Shown: positions 52,064 through 61,462, counted from the stretch's first letter. The stretch is DNA of 64,000 nt from Mucilaginibacter geliditolerans (GCF_014200495.1 NZ_JACHBY010000006.1:348558-412557), one strand, 5' to 3'. A program made the numbers and translations. The notes: generated by a model from the sequence alone, not told the origin.

Positions 52064-52752
52064 GAAGCCGGTTAATATTTTTATGCATTATTGTTATGGT
52101 CATTTCTATTGCTGGTTGTGTTCGAAGCCCAACTGTATTCCCCACAACAGGAAAACCGGAATTGCTTACCCCGGTGCTAAACCAGGTATGTACCACAGGC
52201 ACGGTGGTTTCCGATTCAGTTACTACAATCCCCTTTAGCTGGAAAGGGGTTTCTGACGCTGACAGCTACGAATTTGATGTGGAGAATTTATTGACCGATA
52301 GCGTGATCAAAAAAATTACTACTAAAACCGCTCTTTCTATTGACTTGTTACCTAATACACCTTATGCATGGTGGGTTATATCGCGTTCACTAAAAACACC
52401 ACTAACTACCTCAAGCGATGTATGGAAATTTTACAGCTCAGGTTCGGGAACATTAACTTATGCGCCGTTTCCGGCAGAAATTGATGCACCTTTATTTGGA
52501 GCGGTGGTAAACCAGTCAATGATAACACTCGTGTGGAAAGGGATGTCAATTGATAATAACATAAGATCCTACGATGTGTATTTTGGCACAACCAATACAC
52601 CGCCTTTGCTTAAAAAGGGAGCAACCGATAATGAAATACCAGATGTAAGTGTAAAGGGCAATACCACCTATTACTGGCATGTAATTACTTATGATGCCTA
52701 TGGCGATTATACCGATTCAGGGTTATACCAGTTTTCAGTAACATCGTTTTAA
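52060..52752 (+). CDS. Lipoprotein, fibronectin type III-like, partner of the NHL protein
   Basis: The 230-residue protein has a lipoprotein signal with Cys at about residue 20 ('VISIAGCVRSP'). Two Fn3-like modules follow: 'FSWKGVSDADSYEFDVENLL' with 'NTPYAWWVISRS', and 'LVWKGMSIDNNIRSYDVYFG' with 'NTTYYWHVITYDAYGD'. It overlaps the NHL gene by 4 bp (ATGA), so the two are made together, and it may anchor or bind the same surface target. Function unknown. Confidence 0.8.
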   Translation: MRSRLIFLCIIVMVISIAGCVRSPTVFPTTGKPELLTPVLNQVCTTGTVVSDSVTTIPFSWKGVSDADSYEFDVENLLTDSVIKKITTKTALSIDLLPNTPYAWWVISRSLKTPLTTSSDVWKFYSSGSGTLTYAPFPAEIDAPLFGAVVNQSMITLVWKGMSIDNNIRSYDVYFGTTNTPPLLKKGATDNEIPDVSVKGNTTYYWHVITYDAYGDYTDSGLYQFSVTSF

Positions 52753-52771
52753 TTGCTAATATTCACCACAC

Positions 52772-53288
52772 ATCATTGCGAGCGATAGCGTGGCAATCCC
52801 TGGCTATACAGGGCGAGATTGCATGTCGTTTACATATCATGCGCAGCCGCTCATTGTCGCGGAGGCTACTACTTTTGTCTTGATACAAAAGGTAGCAAAA
52901 AATCAAGTCAGCAGAAATGCTTCTTTGCCGCACGAGGCCATACCCTGCAAATCAGGCAAAACCTGGGCTGCTATATTTTTACCCTGCTGTCGCTACGCAC
53001 CTGGCCTTTGCGCTTCTGTAAAAATCTGCTATGCCCTGCCACGCACAGGGCCACCATCGTTTTGCCTACTTTCGTCCGAAGCTGTTCTACTGACGGGGAA
53101 AGAAATAGATAATACTTAAATTAAAGATGAGGCGACTTTAATTGAACCGTGATTAGAAAGCGGGCAATGGCCTGACAAAAAGCGCGGGCCTGGGTGTTTT
53201 GCCTGTGGGCGGAAGGATCTTTTTGTCTTGACTTTTTGGTTCTTTTGTGTCAAGACAAAAGAAATAGGGCTCCGCGCCCATGAGCGGC
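52772..53288. repeat. Composite MITE-like element, copy C (most complete)
   Basis: The element proper is 52846-53288 (443 bp), preceded by a REP end (ATCATTGCGAGCGATAGCG, 52772). Left TIR GCCGCTCATTGTCGCGGAGG and right end CGCGCCCATGAGCGGC (complement GCCGCTCATGGGCGCG) match over about 60 bp, both including the small hairpin CTTTTGTCTTGA..CAAAAG. No coding gene; short frames in the core recur in all copies because the DNA is conserved. Together with flanking bases it fills the gap between the lipoprotein and TPR genes. Confidence 0.88.
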
Positions 53289-53356
53289 TGCAAGCGATAT
53301 TCAAACCGGCAAGCCCGCTTTGTATAACAGAGGAGGCAATAACGCGGCAGGGAGCA

Positions 53357-53878
53357 TTACTCCGTTAAGTGGTATTGATAAGCATTACCGCGTTGCATTT
53401 TTTCTTTAACGCGTTCAATACTCTCTTCAACATCCTCTTTTTGTTTTTTATGGGTTACTTCAATAAATGATTGCTGGTAAGCATCCAGTGCTTTTGCCCA
53501 GTTCTTATTTTTCTCAAAAAACAAACCTAACAGGTTATAAATAGCAGCGGCATTTACTCCAGGGGTATTTAATGCTTGCTTCGCGATAATATTTACCTGT
53601 TTTTCCATATTCAGAAAAACCAGCAGGTCCAGGTAATGGAAATAATTATCGGGGAACGCCGGTTCCAGTTCCATACAGGTTTTGAAATGATAACCTGCGG
53701 TTTGATATTCTTTTACTTCGTAATAATATATCTTCCCTAACTGAAAATGTGCCCTTGCATATAGCGGATCATTAGTTACAATTTCGTTAAAAAGTTGTAA
53801 TGCCTTTGGCGATTCACCATAGCTTACCTCTTCAACTGCTTGTAAATATTTTTCCTCAATAGTATAATATGTGTCCAT
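53357..53878 (-). CDS. Tetratricopeptide repeat protein
   Basis: The 173-residue protein has about four TPR motifs (for example 'YARAHFQLGKIYYYEVKEYQ' and 'AAAIYNLLGLFFEKNKNWAK'), helical throughout, without a signal peptide. It is likely a cytoplasmic protein-protein scaffold. It stands alone between repeats and the gap at 53879, with no context to suggest its partner. Confidence 0.85.
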   Translation of the reverse strand: MDTYYTIEEKYLQAVEEVSYGESPKALQLFNEIVTNDPLYARAHFQLGKIYYYEVKEYQTAGYHFKTCMELEPAFPDNYFHYLDLLVFLNMEKQVNIIAKQALNTPGVNAAAIYNLLGLFFEKNKNWAKALDAYQQSFIEVTHKKQKEDVEESIERVKEKMQRGNAYQYHLTE

Positions 53879-54307
53879 AAAATTTAATGGTTAAGGCGTA
53901 CGGTTAAGTAAACCTAAATTTCAATAATAAAATGTGATAGAAATTTTGTCCCCTTATGTGAGGATTGCAGAAGAGGTTTGACTATTTTGCTGCATAGCTC
54001 TTCTGCTGCGTACCCATGGGCCGCATATAGTTTTTTGTGCAGAAGTGATTGATACGTAGCATTGTTTATTTTTTTACAAAGATACGGAGATTTTGGGAAA
54101 ATGCAAAAAAGGGGAAATGAGAAGATGATGTTTAAGGTAATGGGTTAAAACAATCCCGACTGTATTGGTTTGTTGTGTACAGTAGGGGTTTTAGCATATA
54201 GCCGCAAAAGTATATGCTGAAAGCAAGAGTTAAAAATTAAAAAGGGGATAAATCGTTTAAATTTTATCCCCTTTTACCTGCAAAAATATGAATGCCAGAC
54301 TATAAGC
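53879..54307. other. Intergenic region with a hairpin and a terminator
   Basis: About 430 bp holds no supported gene. It includes GCAGAAGAGG...CTCTTCTGC arms (53967-54006) and the terminator at 54239-54275. The rest is AT-rich with no repeat family of this window. Confidence 0.45.
54239..54275 (-). terminator. Rho-independent terminator for 54308-54667
   Basis: AAAAAGGGGATAAA and its near complement TTTTATCCCCTTTT form a stem, and the minus strand then runs into T-rich sequence. It lies 33 bp after the stop codon of the small exported protein. Confidence 0.85.
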
Positions 54308-54667
54308 TTATTTATCAGTTACTTTTTTAGTTGTAACGTGATATACATCCTCACCAATAGTAATACTCATTCCAATGGAATCTGTATAGCATTTGCCTTT
54401 ATTGGGTATACTGCTACCATTATAGGTAACATTAAACATGATGCTATCGCCCTTTATTTTACCATCGGTTATGGGTAAATCGCCGGTATTTGTTTCTACA
54501 TCCCCGGTTAATTTATCGCCATCTGCCTTAAGCTTATAGTTAAGTGGTACTTCGGTGCCGTCATTAAGCACTAAGAGGCCTTTCCAATTGCCATTAAGAT
54601 TTACAGCTGCTATACAAACTGCAATACTGCCCATCAGCATCAGGGTAAAAAGTGTAGCTTTTTTCAT
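54308..54667 (-). CDS. Small exported protein, family with 55107-55469
   Basis: The 119-residue protein has a signal peptide (ends near 'IAVCIAAVNLN') and a beta-rich mature part of about 98 residues ('NLNGNWKGLLVLNDGTEVPL', 'KLKADGDKLTGDVETNTGDL', 'ITDGKIKGDSIMFNVTY'). It shares 'NGxWxGxLxxxDGTExPLxY' and 'KxDGDKLTG' with the 55107 gene. Such proteins resemble small lipocalin-like domains. Both have GDLPI.DGK. Role unknown. Confidence 0.8.
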   Translation of the reverse strand: MKKATLFTLMLMGSIAVCIAAVNLNGNWKGLLVLNDGTEVPLNYKLKADGDKLTGDVETNTGDLPITDGKIKGDSIMFNVTYNGSSIPNKGKCYTDSIGMSITIGEDVYHVTTKKVTDK

Positions 54668-54761
54668 GTTTTTTATTTGTTAAACGTATAAATATGGAGC
54701 TTGTTACACTTTTAGCTGCAAAAAATATCCTGCACGTTTAAGTGTAGTATGTTTCTTATTA

Positions 54762-54963
54762 TCAATAGTTTAATATTGCTGCTAATAGAATCAGGATAGA
54801 TTTTATCGCCATGCTCAAGATACATTTTTTCAAGTATACCTGAAAATGAAAAATCGTTACCACCTACTTTGCCATCAAGTACGGGTAGATCGCTATGCAG
54901 GCCTTTGCTGTTTTGGTTAATTATCACTATCAACCTTAAAATTATATTACAGGGGATACAATA
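54762..54963 (-). pseudogene. Broken copy of the 54308/55107 small exported protein
   Basis: This stretch matches the second half of the 55107 gene base by base over about 200 bp (for example CATTTTTTCAAG, GAAAATGAAAAATCGTTACC, 'ACCTTAAAATTATATT'). A T is lost where the intact copy reads GGTTAATTTATC and this one GGTTAATTATC, shifting the frame. The signal peptide and N-terminus are missing. The open frame at 54712-55029 crosses this region without making a related protein, so it is not a gene. Confidence 0.8.
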
Positions 54964-55065
54964 AAGTCCTGACCTGAAAAAATAATTCTTAAAGTAAAGC
55001 CGCGTAAAAGATGTGAACATTATTTGCATACCATATAAGCATACGATTGTAGTTGTATGCCAAGC

Positions 55066-55094
55066 AAACCCCCGCTTTATGCCGGCGGGGTTTT
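55066..55094 (-). terminator. Hairpin terminator for 55107-55469
   Basis: AAACCCCCGC with its complement GCGGGGTTTT makes a GC-rich hairpin just after the stop at 55107; on the minus strand it ends in GGGGGTTTGC, so the T-run is short. Confidence 0.65.
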
Positions 55095-55106
55095 GGTATA
55101 TGCTTG

Positions 55107-55469
55107 TTAGTTATCACCTCTTTTTAATACGGTGTGCGCTTTAATATCACCCGCTTCAATATTCAGGCTGATGGAATCGGGGTAGATCTTACCGCTATGC
55201 TCCAGGTACATTTTTTCAAGCGTAACCGAAAATGAAAAATCGTTACCGTTCACTTTGCCGTCAAGTATAGGCAGATCACCATGCGGGCCTTTGGCTGTTC
55301 CGGTTAATTTATCACCATCAACCTTAAAATTATATTGCAGGGGATACTCGGTGCCATCATCGGTTTTTAGGGTACCGTACCATGAACCGTTAAGGCTTAC
55401 TACTGTGGCTGCAAGGCAAACAGCAATGCTGCATATGAACATTGCCGACAGAAAAAACATTTTTTTCAT
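55107..55469 (-). CDS. Small exported protein, intact paralogue
   Basis: The 120-residue protein has a signal peptide (ends near 'VCLAATVVS') and the beta-rich domain 'SLNGSWYGTLKTDDGTEYPL', 'NFKVDGDKLTGTAKGPHGDL' and 'LDGKVNGNDFSFSVTLEKMY'. It resembles the 54308 gene in order and motifs, and a broken third copy lies between. This makes a local family of three. The function is unknown; a periplasmic or outer-membrane-linked place is likely. Confidence 0.82.
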   Translation of the reverse strand: MKKMFFLSAMFICSIAVCLAATVVSLNGSWYGTLKTDDGTEYPLQYNFKVDGDKLTGTAKGPHGDLPILDGKVNGNDFSFSVTLEKMYLEHSGKIYPDSISLNIEAGDIKAHTVLKRGDN

Positions 55470-55665
55470 AGTGTTTTTTTTGTCGGCACTAAATTACAGG
55501 TTCAATAAAACCTAATAATTAAAGCCATGTTAAGTTTTCAATAAAATACAAGTAATTAACATTGAGCTTATAGTAGCGATAAAAACTAAAAATTAATAAG
55601 CTGTTAAATTTGAAAATATTGCTATCATTGTAATACTAAATTATAAACTGTAGTAAAGACATTAT

Positions 55666-57882
55666 ATGAAGAAAACACTGCTGCTCCTATTGTTGTCTGC
55701 CGGTTTTTTAACGGCATCCTCGCAAAACATTCCTTTAGTAAATGGCTGGAAGTTTAAGACAGGTGATTCAGCCCAATGGGCCGCGCCAGCTTATAATGAC
55801 CAAGGCTGGCAACCCATCAGCATACTGCATAGCTGGGAATCTCAGGGGCATGACAAGTATGATGGTTTCGGCTGGTACAGATTGCATGTGCCTATACCAT
55901 CAGCCTTGAAAAATAAAGCCTTTTTTAAGGACAGCATACGTTTTGAAATGGGGTATGGCGATGATGGTTATGATGTTTACCTAAATGGAAAACTGATTGG
56001 CCGTAATAACAATGGCGATATAAAAACCGGCTATTACGGTTTGTGCAAAGTAGTAGTAGCGGCAAATACCCCGGCTATTTTGTGGGATAAGGAAAATGTG
56101 ATAGCCGTTAGGATTTTTGATAGCGGCGGCAAAGGCGGTATTTATGGAGATAAGGATATGTTTAAAATGAGCATGCTTGATGTAATGGACAATGTTTATT
56201 TTAATACCGACGATGACTTTACCTATGGAGAGAAAAACGGACTGAGCAAGAGCATGAAAATTTCTACCGGGAGTAACTATAATTATAAAGGCAAACTGGA
56301 TTTTAAAGTTACCGACCCTGAAACCAATGCGGTAATCTACCAAAAAACAAACGATGCAGACTTCTCGGCAGGCAGGCCGTTTACCTATACCTTCAGCATT
56401 GCCGCGCTGGAGCAAAAATCGTACGTGATCACTTATACTTTTACGGATGAAAAATCGGGTGAGAAACTGGTAAAAACTGAAAACACACCCTATGTTTTGA
56501 CGCCATACGTGAGCTCAAAACCTAAAATTAATGGTCCGGATGTATATGGCGTACGCCCGGGCAATGCGTTTTTGTACAAAATACCAGCAACAGGTGTAAA
56601 GCCTTTGAGTTATAAAGCAGATAATTTGCCCGCAGGTTTAATTTTGGACCCAGCAACGGGTATTATAACCGGATCGGTAGCTCAAAAAGGTGATTACCCG
56701 GTACTCATCAGCGTACACAACAGGCTAGGCACAGCATCGAAGAAATTTACCATTAAAATTGGAGACGTTATAGGTTTAACGCCAGCCCTGGGCTGGAATA
56801 GCTGGAACGCCTTTGGCCTGAGTGTAAACGATGCCAAAGTACGTGTAGCGGCCAAAACTATTGCTGATAAGTTAAGTGCGCATGGATGGGCTTATGTAAA
56901 TATTGATGACGGCTGGGAAGCGCCACAACGAGCAGCAACAGGTGAGATAGTGGCGAATGAGAAATTCCCGGATATGAAGTCGCTTTCGGATTATGTGCAT
57001 AGTTTGGGCTTAAAGTTTGGAATCTATTCATCGCCGGGGCCAAGAACCTGCGGTGGTTATCTGGGCAGCTATCAGCACGAAGAGCAGGATGCCAAAACCT
57101 ATGGCGATTGGGGAATTGATTATTTGAAATATGACTGGTGCTCATATGGCGAGATAGCGCCAAGCCAACCAAGCCTTGACGATTACAAAAAACCTTACCA
57201 GGTAATGCGCGCAGCATTGGATAAAGTGAACCGCGATATTATGTTCAGCTTTTGCCAGTATGGTATGGGCGATAGCTGGAACTGGGCCGGCGAAGTTGGC
57301 GGTAACAGCTGGCGCACAACAGGTGATATAAACGATAGCTGGGGCAGTATGAGCGGTATTGGTTTCCATCAGGAGGCAGAGGCACCGCATGCCCGTCCCG
57401 GTCATTTTAATGACCCTGATATGCTGGTTGTAGGAAAAGTAGGCTGGGGCGATGCGCAGCACAATACCAAATTAACTCCTGACGAACAATATACCCACAT
57501 CAGCTTATGGAGTTTACTGGCCTCGCCACTGCTTATAGGCTGCGATCTGGGGCATTTGGACAGGTTTACGCTTAACCTGCTTACTAATGATGAAGTTATA
57601 GCTATTAATCAGGATGACCTTGGTAAAGAGGCTGTACAGGTGCTTAAAAAGGATGGCTACCTGGTATATGTAAAAGAATTGCAGGATGGTGGTAAAGCGG
57701 TAGGGATATTTAATGTATCAGATAAATATCAAACCATTACTATAAACTGGAGTGAGCTTGGCATAACTGGTATTACCAAAGTACGCGATGTATGGCGACA
57801 AAAGTATTTGATAACCGATAATAAGGCTTTTAAAACCAGCGTGCCATCGCATGGGGTGGTACTGGTGAAGGTATCAAAGTAA
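55666..57882 (+). CDS. GH27 alpha-galactosidase with N-terminal carbohydrate-binding and Ig-like domains
   Basis: The 738-residue protein has a signal peptide (ends 'TASSQ'), a beta-sandwich sugar-binding domain like that of GH2 enzymes (about residues 22-180), an Ig-like 'LPAGLILDPATGIITGSVAQ' (He_PIG type, about 321-340) and a GH27 domain (about 370-735). It has nucleophile Asp490 in 'YLKYDWC', acid/base Asp554 in 'WRTTGDI' and 'NIDDGW'. It releases terminal alpha-galactose (or alpha-N-acetylgalactosamine) from glycans. Exported, single gene. Confidence 0.92.
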   Translation: MKKTLLLLLLSAGFLTASSQNIPLVNGWKFKTGDSAQWAAPAYNDQGWQPISILHSWESQGHDKYDGFGWYRLHVPIPSALKNKAFFKDSIRFEMGYGDDGYDVYLNGKLIGRNNNGDIKTGYYGLCKVVVAANTPAILWDKENVIAVRIFDSGGKGGIYGDKDMFKMSMLDVMDNVYFNTDDDFTYGEKNGLSKSMKISTGSNYNYKGKLDFKVTDPETNAVIYQKTNDADFSAGRPFTYTFSIAALEQKSYVITYTFTDEKSGEKLVKTENTPYVLTPYVSSKPKINGPDVYGVRPGNAFLYKIPATGVKPLSYKADNLPAGLILDPATGIITGSVAQKGDYPVLISVHNRLGTASKKFTIKIGDVIGLTPALGWNSWNAFGLSVNDAKVRVAAKTIADKLSAHGWAYVNIDDGWEAPQRAATGEIVANEKFPDMKSLSDYVHSLGLKFGIYSSPGPRTCGGYLGSYQHEEQDAKTYGDWGIDYLKYDWCSYGEIAPSQPSLDDYKKPYQVMRAALDKVNRDIMFSFCQYGMGDSWNWAGEVGGNSWRTTGDINDSWGSMSGIGFHQEAEAPHARPGHFNDPDMLVVGKVGWGDAQHNTKLTPDEQYTHISLWSLLASPLLIGCDLGHLDRFTLNLLTNDEVIAINQDDLGKEAVQVLKKDGYLVYVKELQDGGKAVGIFNVSDKYQTITINWSELGITGITKVRDVWRQKYLITDNKAFKTSVPSHGVVLVKVSK

Positions 57883-57886
57883 GGAA

Positions 57887-57970
57887 TGAACCAGGATTTA
57901 AATGATTTTATTGATTTACAGGATGTTGGTATTCAAATCCTGTAAATCAATAAAATCCGTTTAATCATAG
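57887..57970. repeat. Inverted repeat, 'ACCAGGATTT' family
   Basis: GATTTTATTGATTTACAGGAT (57904-57924) pairs exactly with 57937-57957. It shares ACCAGGATTT with 479-577. It lies between convergent genes and may end both transcripts. Confidence 0.85.
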
Positions 57971-58876
57971 TTTTATCTTATAATAATAAATCGGTGCGTA
58001 CACGCCCTCGCTTGTGGTGTAATAACCTTTGCCATCGGGGGTGAAACCTATGGCTTCGCCTTGTTTTTCCATTTTGTAGGGTAATAAACGTGGTGGGCGT
58101 TGCAGGGTTTGCCAAACAGGCTCATTATTATGGCGTTGCCAGTAATATACCTTTACGTAGTCTTTCACCAGTATTTGCTGACCATCTTTTGATATATCAC
58201 CTGCGGTTATCCATTTAAAGGGTTTTATGCCCGGGAAGAACAGCTTACAACGTTTGGTTAACACCAGTGTATCATTCGGCTTATAGATGAGTGGCGATGT
58301 ATATACGCCAACTGTATCCTTCCGTTTAGAAATAATGTAGATCAGTTTTTCTATCGGGTCTATCATTAATGTTTCAGCATCCTTGGGCCCATCCGGGTAC
58401 CTGAAGTGTACGGGGACTGCTTCGGCATTAACATTTTGTGTGCTATCGGCAATCCATGATGTTTTTTCTTCTACCCGGTAAACGGTAATATAGTTGCGTA
58501 CCGCAAAGTTATCGCCTATATCACCATCATACACATAGCTTTTGCCCTTAACCGGTCCGGGACCTACGGCTATATCCTCGCAATCATGTACGCCCTGACC
58601 TTCCTTTGGGTCGCCCTTAAAATAAATGGTAGTTTTTAATTTGCCATCGGGATGTATGGCGAAAAATCGACTGGTGTCGCCGCTATCGTTATGTATATAA
58701 TAAATATCCTTGTTGATGCCGGATGCGGCGATGCCCGATATTTCATCCAATTGTTTATTAGGCAAGGTGCCAACTATATCATACGCTTTCTCATCATATT
58801 TATGCCGGGCATAAGCACCCACAAATAATACGATAACTATAGGTATTATTATGTTTAGCTTTTTTGTCCTGCTCAT
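57965..58876 (-). CDS. Membrane-anchored beta-propeller-like protein
   Basis: The 303-residue protein has an N-terminal membrane anchor (about residues 7-22, 'LNIIIPIVIVLFVGAYA') and an extracytoplasmic beta-rich domain with 'LDEISGIAASGINKDIYYIH', 'HDCEDIAVGPGPVKGKSYVY', 'DAETLMIDPIEKLIYIISKR' and 'GEAIGFTPDGKGYYTTSEG', like a 6-bladed propeller (SdiA-regulated type). Function unknown; possibly a sugar- or lipid-binding or hydrolytic domain. Confidence 0.75.
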   Translation of the reverse strand: MSRTKKLNIIIPIVIVLFVGAYARHKYDEKAYDIVGTLPNKQLDEISGIAASGINKDIYYIHNDSGDTSRFFAIHPDGKLKTTIYFKGDPKEGQGVHDCEDIAVGPGPVKGKSYVYDGDIGDNFAVRNYITVYRVEEKTSWIADSTQNVNAEAVPVHFRYPDGPKDAETLMIDPIEKLIYIISKRKDTVGVYTSPLIYKPNDTLVLTKRCKLFFPGIKPFKWITAGDISKDGQQILVKDYVKVYYWQRHNNEPVWQTLQRPPRLLPYKMEKQGEAIGFTPDGKGYYTTSEGVYAPIYYYKIKL

Positions 58877-59194
58877 TCAATTTTTTTTGCAAAGTTAACA
58901 TTTAACGCTTCCTTTTATGAAAGTTGTATTAAATATTGGTTTTTGTTAAAATATTGGATAAGAAAATAAGTGGGTTGTTACAATGTTGGATTGATTTGAA
59001 AGTGTAATAAATATGATGAAAATATTTGCGTCCCCCGCCCGTTCAAGCGTCCACGCTCATAGGTCTAATATTTATTAACGAGTGAGGACGCTTGAACCGG
59101 CGCAGCTTTTTAATTACATTCGTTTCCACTTAAACATTAAAACAATGAAACCCATAATCGAATTTACACTATCACTCAAAATGATTTTGCCTTT
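58877..59194. other. Intergenic region with a 12-bp inverted repeat
   Basis: About 320 bp. GTTCAAGCGTCC (59041-59052) and GGACGCTTGAAC (59086-59097) form arms around a 33-nt loop. No gene is supported here, and no promoter box is clear. Confidence 0.6.
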
Positions 59195-59371
59195 ATGAAT
59201 TTTGATGATATTTTAGGCTTTCTTGCGCCTTTGATGCTCATATTTTTAGGAATTATGATCAAATACTCTTATAACGATGGCTGGAGTTCTTCTAAAAAGT
59301 ATTGGCCATACCTTTTTTTTGGCGGTATACTCTTATTGATTTTAAAAATCTGTAAATATTGGTTATTATGA
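59195..59371 (+). CDS. Small membrane protein, 58 residues
   Basis: A frame from ATG 59195 to TGA 59371 encodes two hydrophobic segments ('ILGFLAPLMLIFLGIMIKY' and 'YLFFGGILLLILKICKYWLL') around a polar loop (YNDGWSSSKKYWP). This is the shape of a real small two-helix protein. No family or partner is recognised. The length is short, so it could be a chance frame. Confidence 0.5.
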   Translation: MNFDDILGFLAPLMLIFLGIMIKYSYNDGWSSSKKYWPYLFFGGILLLILKICKYWLL

Positions 59372-59431
59372 TGCGTTTGTCCCAACTGCCATAGACTTAC
59401 CCTGCAATAGGAGCATAGCCTTTTGATTAAT

Positions 59432-59869
59432 TTACCCGTGAACCAGCATAAGTTGTTTAGCGGAGTTGGTGATCTCTTCCATTGTGCGGTAATCGGCCAG
59501 GTTGAGTTCAACTACATAATTGCAGTTAAGCGGGTGCCCAGACGCAATGTATACAGGCATGTCAAAGCCTAAGGATTGATAGTACGGTGTTATAAAAGCC
59601 TGTACGGGTAAACTGTTAGCAGTATTAATTATAGCGGATGTAAGTCTTTTTAATGGTTTTAAAATTAGTTTTATATCGCATAGTTCCAATTCATCTGATA
59701 GGGGTACCCACCTGTTTACATTGTCAATATTAATTAACAGCGCGTTTTCCTTTATACCGGCAAGCGTACCTATGGTTTCATTATCGTCAATTAATAAGTT
59801 TCGTATAACTACTTGCTGCCCTATATACCTGCTAAAAATCAATAGCTTTTCTGTTGATTTTAAATCCAT
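59432..59869 (-). CDS. Hypothetical protein
   Basis: The 145-residue soluble protein has mixed alpha/beta content with 'LIFSRYIGQQVVIRNLLIDD' near the start and 'INIDNVNRWVPLSDELELCD' in the middle. No family is recognised. ATG 59869 (MDLKST) is taken; another ATG lies 7 codons upstream. The gene upstream on the same strand (start 60556) is an outer-membrane barrel, 69 bp away, so cotranscription is possible. Confidence 0.6.
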   Translation of the reverse strand: MDLKSTEKLLIFSRYIGQQVVIRNLLIDDNETIGTLAGIKENALLINIDNVNRWVPLSDELELCDIKLILKPLKRLTSAIINTANSLPVQAFITPYYQSLGFDMPVYIASGHPLNCNYVVELNLADYRTMEEITNSAKQLMLVHG

Positions 59870-59938
59870 ATTTGCTAATTTTATTAGCAAATATAATAAG
59901 TTAATATTGAAAAAATGCAGGATTTTTAGCTTTTTTAT

Positions 59939-60556
59939 TTAGAAAAGCGTAGTAGTAATACCTATACTTATTGATGAAATCTGTGAATGGGAGTTATTAA
60001 ATCCGCGCCCTGAGAATAGTTTATAAAATGAGGGCTCGGCTATAAGGGCAAAATGCTTTACAATATAATATTCGATTCCTGTACTGGTTTTTACCGAAAA
60101 ACTGCTGTTTGTTATATTGTCGATACTTATACCATCAGGAGTTAATACAGCTCTGTTAAAATAGCGTGTACCTAAGCCTGGCTGTAACAAGGCATATACC
60201 CCAATCTTTTTAAATTGCCAGCGGTAACCAGCGCCTGCTACAAAAAAGTTTGCTGATAGCTTACCTTTTACAACATTTGTAGGTAAGTTAACCATCGGAC
60301 TAGCGTAGCTATTATTCAGCGCATCGTAATTAAACCTAAAAAAGAAAGCATTAATATAAACAGGCCTGAACTCAAGGGCTGTATTTAAAATACTGCCGTG
60401 TTTGAGTATAGTATGATCATTATCGAGCGGGATGCCGACACCTATTAAGGCCGGGAAATAGAATTTGGAGGTTACACTCTCGGTTTGTTCGGTTTGAGCG
60501 TACAGCGCTGAACTGCATATGAAAAGGAATATTGTAATTATTAATTTCCTTTTCAT
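59939..60556 (-). CDS. Outer-membrane beta-barrel protein
   Basis: The 205-residue protein has a signal peptide (ends 'SALYAQ') and alternates aromatic strands ('FYFPALIGVGIPLDNDHTIL', 'VYALLQPGLGTRYFNRAVL', 'SFSVKTSTGIEYYIVKHFAL'), ending in 'ISIGITTTLF', typical of a small barrel of 8-10 strands. The fold class is secure; the role is not. It is upstream of the 59432 gene. Confidence 0.75.
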   Translation of the reverse strand: MKRKLIITIFLFICSSALYAQTEQTESVTSKFYFPALIGVGIPLDNDHTILKHGSILNTALEFRPVYINAFFFRFNYDALNNSYASPMVNLPTNVVKGKLSANFFVAGAGYRWQFKKIGVYALLQPGLGTRYFNRAVLTPDGISIDNITNSSFSVKTSTGIEYYIVKHFALIAEPSFYKLFSGRGFNNSHSQISSISIGITTTLF

Positions 60557-60595
60557 GGATTAGGGTGCTGTATAATAACTATTTAATGAGGGGGA

Positions 60596-61420
60596 TTATT
60601 CTTTTTTGCGCTCCAATTTTTGAAAAGGTACCTTTATGATATTAAGATACCGGGCATTTGTATCTTCATCCATATGAGTGTCGATCCCGAATACGGTTTC
60701 CTCCCTGTCGAGTTCGCAATAGGTGCCGAATAGCCTGTCCCATATGCTTAGTACATCGCCATAATTGCAATCGGTATAAGGTAATTGATAATGATGGTGT
60801 ACATGGTGCAGGTTAGGGGTAATAAATATTAAACCAACAACTTTATTAACGCGGTGCGACAACCTGAACTCGGTATGTGCTATAACATTTGCAAAGGTTT
60901 GGAAAAGCTGCCTCAACAATAAAACACTAATAGCCGGGCCGCAAATAAATACCCATAACATTAAAAAGCAGGTGCGTATGCAAGTTTCACCGGGATGTTC
61001 GCGTACGGTGGTTGATACGTCAACTCTAAGATCACTATGATGTACAAGATGAAACTTCCACAGCGTATCAAATTTATGCATGGTAACGTGGTAAATGTAC
61101 TCGCACAAATCCATCATGCAAAACATAACTATGTAATATACCCACCTGTTGTGGTGAAAGGGAACAAAATTAATGAGCCCCCAATGGTGTAATACGGCCC
61201 AATTGGAGATCATTACTATGAAAATAGTTAATAAAAGCTGTATGGGCAGCGCCGAGAAGATGAACAGTATATTAGTTGAAGTATGTTTCCACTTTTTTGT
61301 TAATCCTTCAAAAGAAAAAACAAATTCGGCAAGCCAAAGTGAGGTTATCAAACCAGCATAAATCAGTACCTGGGCAGCATCCTCATGCTGAAAGAAGAAA
61401 TGTTTAAGAGCAACGATCAT
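60596..61420 (-). CDS. Sterol desaturase / fatty acid hydroxylase family protein
   Basis: The 274-residue membrane protein has three His boxes: H111-x3-H115 ('HVTMH'), H124-x2-H127-H128 ('HLVHH') and the 'LHHVHHHYQLPYTDCNYGD' box near the C-terminus, plus 'FRLSH' as the fourth. These bind a di-iron centre for hydroxylation of a lipid chain. There are about four membrane helices. It starts 42 bp after the desaturase gene, so both are in one operon. A ceramide or fatty acid hydroxylation role is inferred. Confidence 0.88.
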   Translation of the reverse strand: MIVALKHFFFQHEDAAQVLIYAGLITSLWLAEFVFSFEGLTKKWKHTSTNILFIFSALPIQLLLTIFIVMISNWAVLHHWGLINFVPFHHNRWVYYIVMFCMMDLCEYIYHVTMHKFDTLWKFHLVHHSDLRVDVSTTVREHPGETCIRTCFLMLWVFICGPAISVLLLRQLFQTFANVIAHTEFRLSHRVNKVVGLIFITPNLHHVHHHYQLPYTDCNYGDVLSIWDRLFGTYCELDREETVFGIDTHMDEDTNARYLNIIKVPFQKLERKKE

Positions 61421-61462
61421 AGTTATACTTAATAGGGGCGCTCAAATATAAGGATTTTTGAA

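Noticed and set aside
54712..55029. Open frame of 105 codons read as a gene
   Set aside because: It crosses a decayed duplicate of the 55107 gene. Only part is in the original frame and it has no signal peptide.
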